Source: an uncultured Lachnospiraceae bacterium
GTDB taxonomy: Bacteria > Bacillota > Clostridia > Lachnospirales > Lachnospiraceae
Length of the DNA stretch: 30,094 nucleotides
Direction: 5' to 3'
Assembly: GCA_910586005.1 (NCBI GenBank)
Contig: CAJUHG010000035.1
Span: forward strand, 1 to 30,094
Below are positions 29,701 through 30,094 of this stretch, in pieces. Under the pieces are notes generated by a model that was given only the letters and a program-made list of their open reading frames with translations, did no database searches and had not been told where the DNA came from. Made by a program: the position numbers and the translations under genes. Every line of letters begins with the position of its first letter. Within the stretch, counting starts at the first letter, position 1.

Positions 29701-30094
29701 TTGTTGATTTACATTTTGTTGTTCTGACAATCCATGGTCTTGCAATTCTAAGAAATAATTGCCATGTCCAAAAATTTTATCATACCACAAAGCCGCTTCT
29801 TTTGCTTCTTCATAAGCGCCTCTAGCAAGAAGTTTTTGCACCTCTCCTGCAAGACAAGCACTTAAAACAATAATACCCTCATGATAAGTCTCTAGTACTT
29901 CTTTATCTACTCGAGGTCGATAATAATATCCTTCTGTAAATCCCCTTGAAACAATTTTCATTAAATTGTTATATCCTTTATTATTCTCAGCGAGTAAAAT
30001 TAAATGAAAGTAACGGTCTTCTCCTTGTACCTTTTCTCTATCAAATCTAGAACCAGGTGCAACATAAACTTCACAACCTAATATGGGCTTAATA
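26737..30094 (-). CDS. dnaE: DNA polymerase III alpha subunit (partial, runs off the right edge)
   Basis: The replicative-type DNA polymerase catalytic subunit of the DnaE class. The frame is open to the right edge and reads in frame through IKPILGCEVYVAPGSRFDRE to NNKGYNNLMKIVSRGF, so an internal ATG at 29959-29961 is not the start; about the first 60-70 codons (start of the PHP domain) are missing. Present are most of the PHP domain, the polymerase palm with GPGRGSAAGS and catalytic aspartates in MPDIDIDF, the fingers with FQLESAGMKNFM and PIYIQGKN-like segments, the YNKSHAAAYA segment (AFNKSHAAAYAVVAYQTAYL), a helix-hairpin-helix region and a C-terminal OB fold (MAMVGGMIVKKTIKYTKRNQ). It has no PolC-type exonuclease insert. 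pfkA follows after 172 bp. Confidence 0.97.
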   Translation of the reverse strand, partial: IKPILGCEVYVAPGSRFDREKVQGEDRYFHLILLAENNKGYNNLMKIVSRGFTEGYYYRPRVDKEVLETYHEGIIVLSACLAGEVQKLLARGAYEEAKEAALWYDKIFGHGNYFLELQDHGLSEQQNVNQQLLRLSQDTNIPLVATNDVHYTYETDVDSHDILLCIQTGKKLSDEKRMRYEGGQFFVKSEEQMRELFPYALEALENTQKIADRCQVEIEFGVTKLPQFDVPDGYTSWEYLNKLCYEGLEQRYPSENGKVVILGKEKEISIEELKSQLQYELDIIKQMGYVDYFLIVWDFIRFAREQDIAVGPGRGSAAGSIVAYTLAITNIDPLRYNLIFERFLNPERVTMPDIDIDFCVERRQEVIDYVSKKYGKDRVVQIVTFGTLAARGVIRDVGRVMDLPYAFVDNIAKQIPEELGITIDKALDMNRELHTLYEKDESIKRLIDMSRRLEGLPRHTSMHAAGVVISSKEVDEFVPLSRGADGAIITQFTMTTLEELGLLKMDFLGLRNLTVLQNAVKLIQNNRKLQLDIDNIDFNDKVVLDSLGTGKTDGVFQLESAGMKNFMKELKPQSLEDIIAGISLYRPGPMDFIPAYIQGKNNHDTVTYDCPQLEPILAPTYGCIVYQEQVMQIVRDLAGYTLGRSDLVRRAMSKKKASVMEKERKNFVYGNPEEGVLGCVNNGIDEKIANKIYDEMIDFAKYAFNKSHAAAYAVVAYQTAYLKYYYPLEYMASLMSSVMGNVGKISEYILSCRQMGLKLLPPSVNEGESNFSVSEGAIRYGLSAIKSVSHTFIKNLCEERKERGKFINLTDFLTRMAEKEINKRVVENLIKSGALDNLGATRKQSMMVYAEIMEGITREKKNTMIGQMTLFDFAPEEKSNFDIKMPEVGEYSKEEYLAFEKEVLGIYVSGHPLEEYEEKLRKNITRVTTDFLLDEETGQTKVKEGEMAMVGGMIVKKTIKYTKRNQIMAFITLEDLVGTLEVVIFPKDYEKNDKLLNVDEKVFVRGHVSTEEEKNGKLICEKMYSFKDAKRELWLQFDTREEYQKKQNKLMELLEKSGGSDGNDNIIIYISIEKQIKRLPKSCNICVTSEMLHKLSDFLGEKNVKVKEKSIENLTKRY

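Noticed and set aside
29959..29961. Start codon of dnaE at an internal ATG
   Set aside because: The same frame continues upstream to the window edge with conserved PHP-domain sequence (GCEVYVAPGSRFDRE), so the true start is outside.

Overview
The window is chromosomal DNA of an AT-rich, anaerobic, probably spore-forming Clostridia-type Firmicute, most likely a member of Lachnospiraceae. The clues are low GC, strong AGGAGG ribosome-binding sites, a YlmC/YmxH-type PRC-barrel sporulation protein, the GlpP antiterminator, an oxidoreductase/DUF1667 glycerol-3-phosphate module, and the dnaE-pfkA neighbourhood. This assignment is inferred from gene content and style; no rRNA or tRNA gene is present. 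Almost every gene lies on the minus strand; the exceptions are two small plus-strand genes near 24 kb.

Region 1 (1-10.6 kb) is accessory DNA. It begins with the 5' part of an alpha/beta-hydrolase gene. Upstream of that lies a TetR-type regulator that has lost its DNA-binding helices, although its promoter and a doublet operator are intact. Next come a DUF6891-like gene bracketed by imperfect 20-bp direct repeats and scraps of decayed genes. The rest is a complete type I restriction-modification locus (hsdR-hsdM-hsdS1) with a second full hsdS downstream. Between the two hsdS genes is a broken tyrosine recombinase. A 15-16-bp motif lies inside each hsdS at the junction of its two halves and again, inverted, just after each stop codon. 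This is the layout of a specificity-shuffling locus whose own recombinase has decayed. The 3' end of hsdR carries an exact 115-bp tandem duplication.

Region 2 (10.8-14.5 kb) is housekeeping: efp, rpiB, a zinc-ribbon/DUF4177 protein, a YqeG-type HAD phosphatase, nrdR and ylmC/ymxH. A structured intergenic element lies between nrdR and yqeG.

Region 3 (14.7-22.1 kb) is a glycerol-use cluster in two or three transcription units. glpP and a second TetR-type regulator sit behind a leader with an intrinsic terminator. glpK-glpF have their own promoter and a strong terminator. A three-gene operon (GlpA-like dehydrogenase with a C-terminal Fe-S domain, FAD/NAD oxidoreductase, DUF1667 protein) sits behind a long palindromic leader. 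Together they import glycerol, phosphorylate it and oxidise glycerol-3-phosphate to dihydroxyacetone phosphate, with GlpP as the likely sensor of glycerol-3-phosphate.

Region 4 (22.1-24.6 kb) is a peroxide-defence pair, ahpC and a stand-alone AhpF N-terminal-domain protein. Divergent from it is a 66-residue acidic peptide with three Cys-x6-Cys repeats and its own strong promoter and terminator, followed by an 86-residue conserved-looking hypothetical gene with its own promoter. The repeat peptide is the most novel-looking item and resembles a ribosomal-peptide precursor or a metal/redox peptide, but no modifying enzyme is visible in the window.

Region 5 (24.6-30.1 kb) holds a gene remnant, a SpoU/TrmH-type rRNA methyltransferase, pfkA, a GC-richer two-copy repeat, and most of dnaE, which runs off the right edge.
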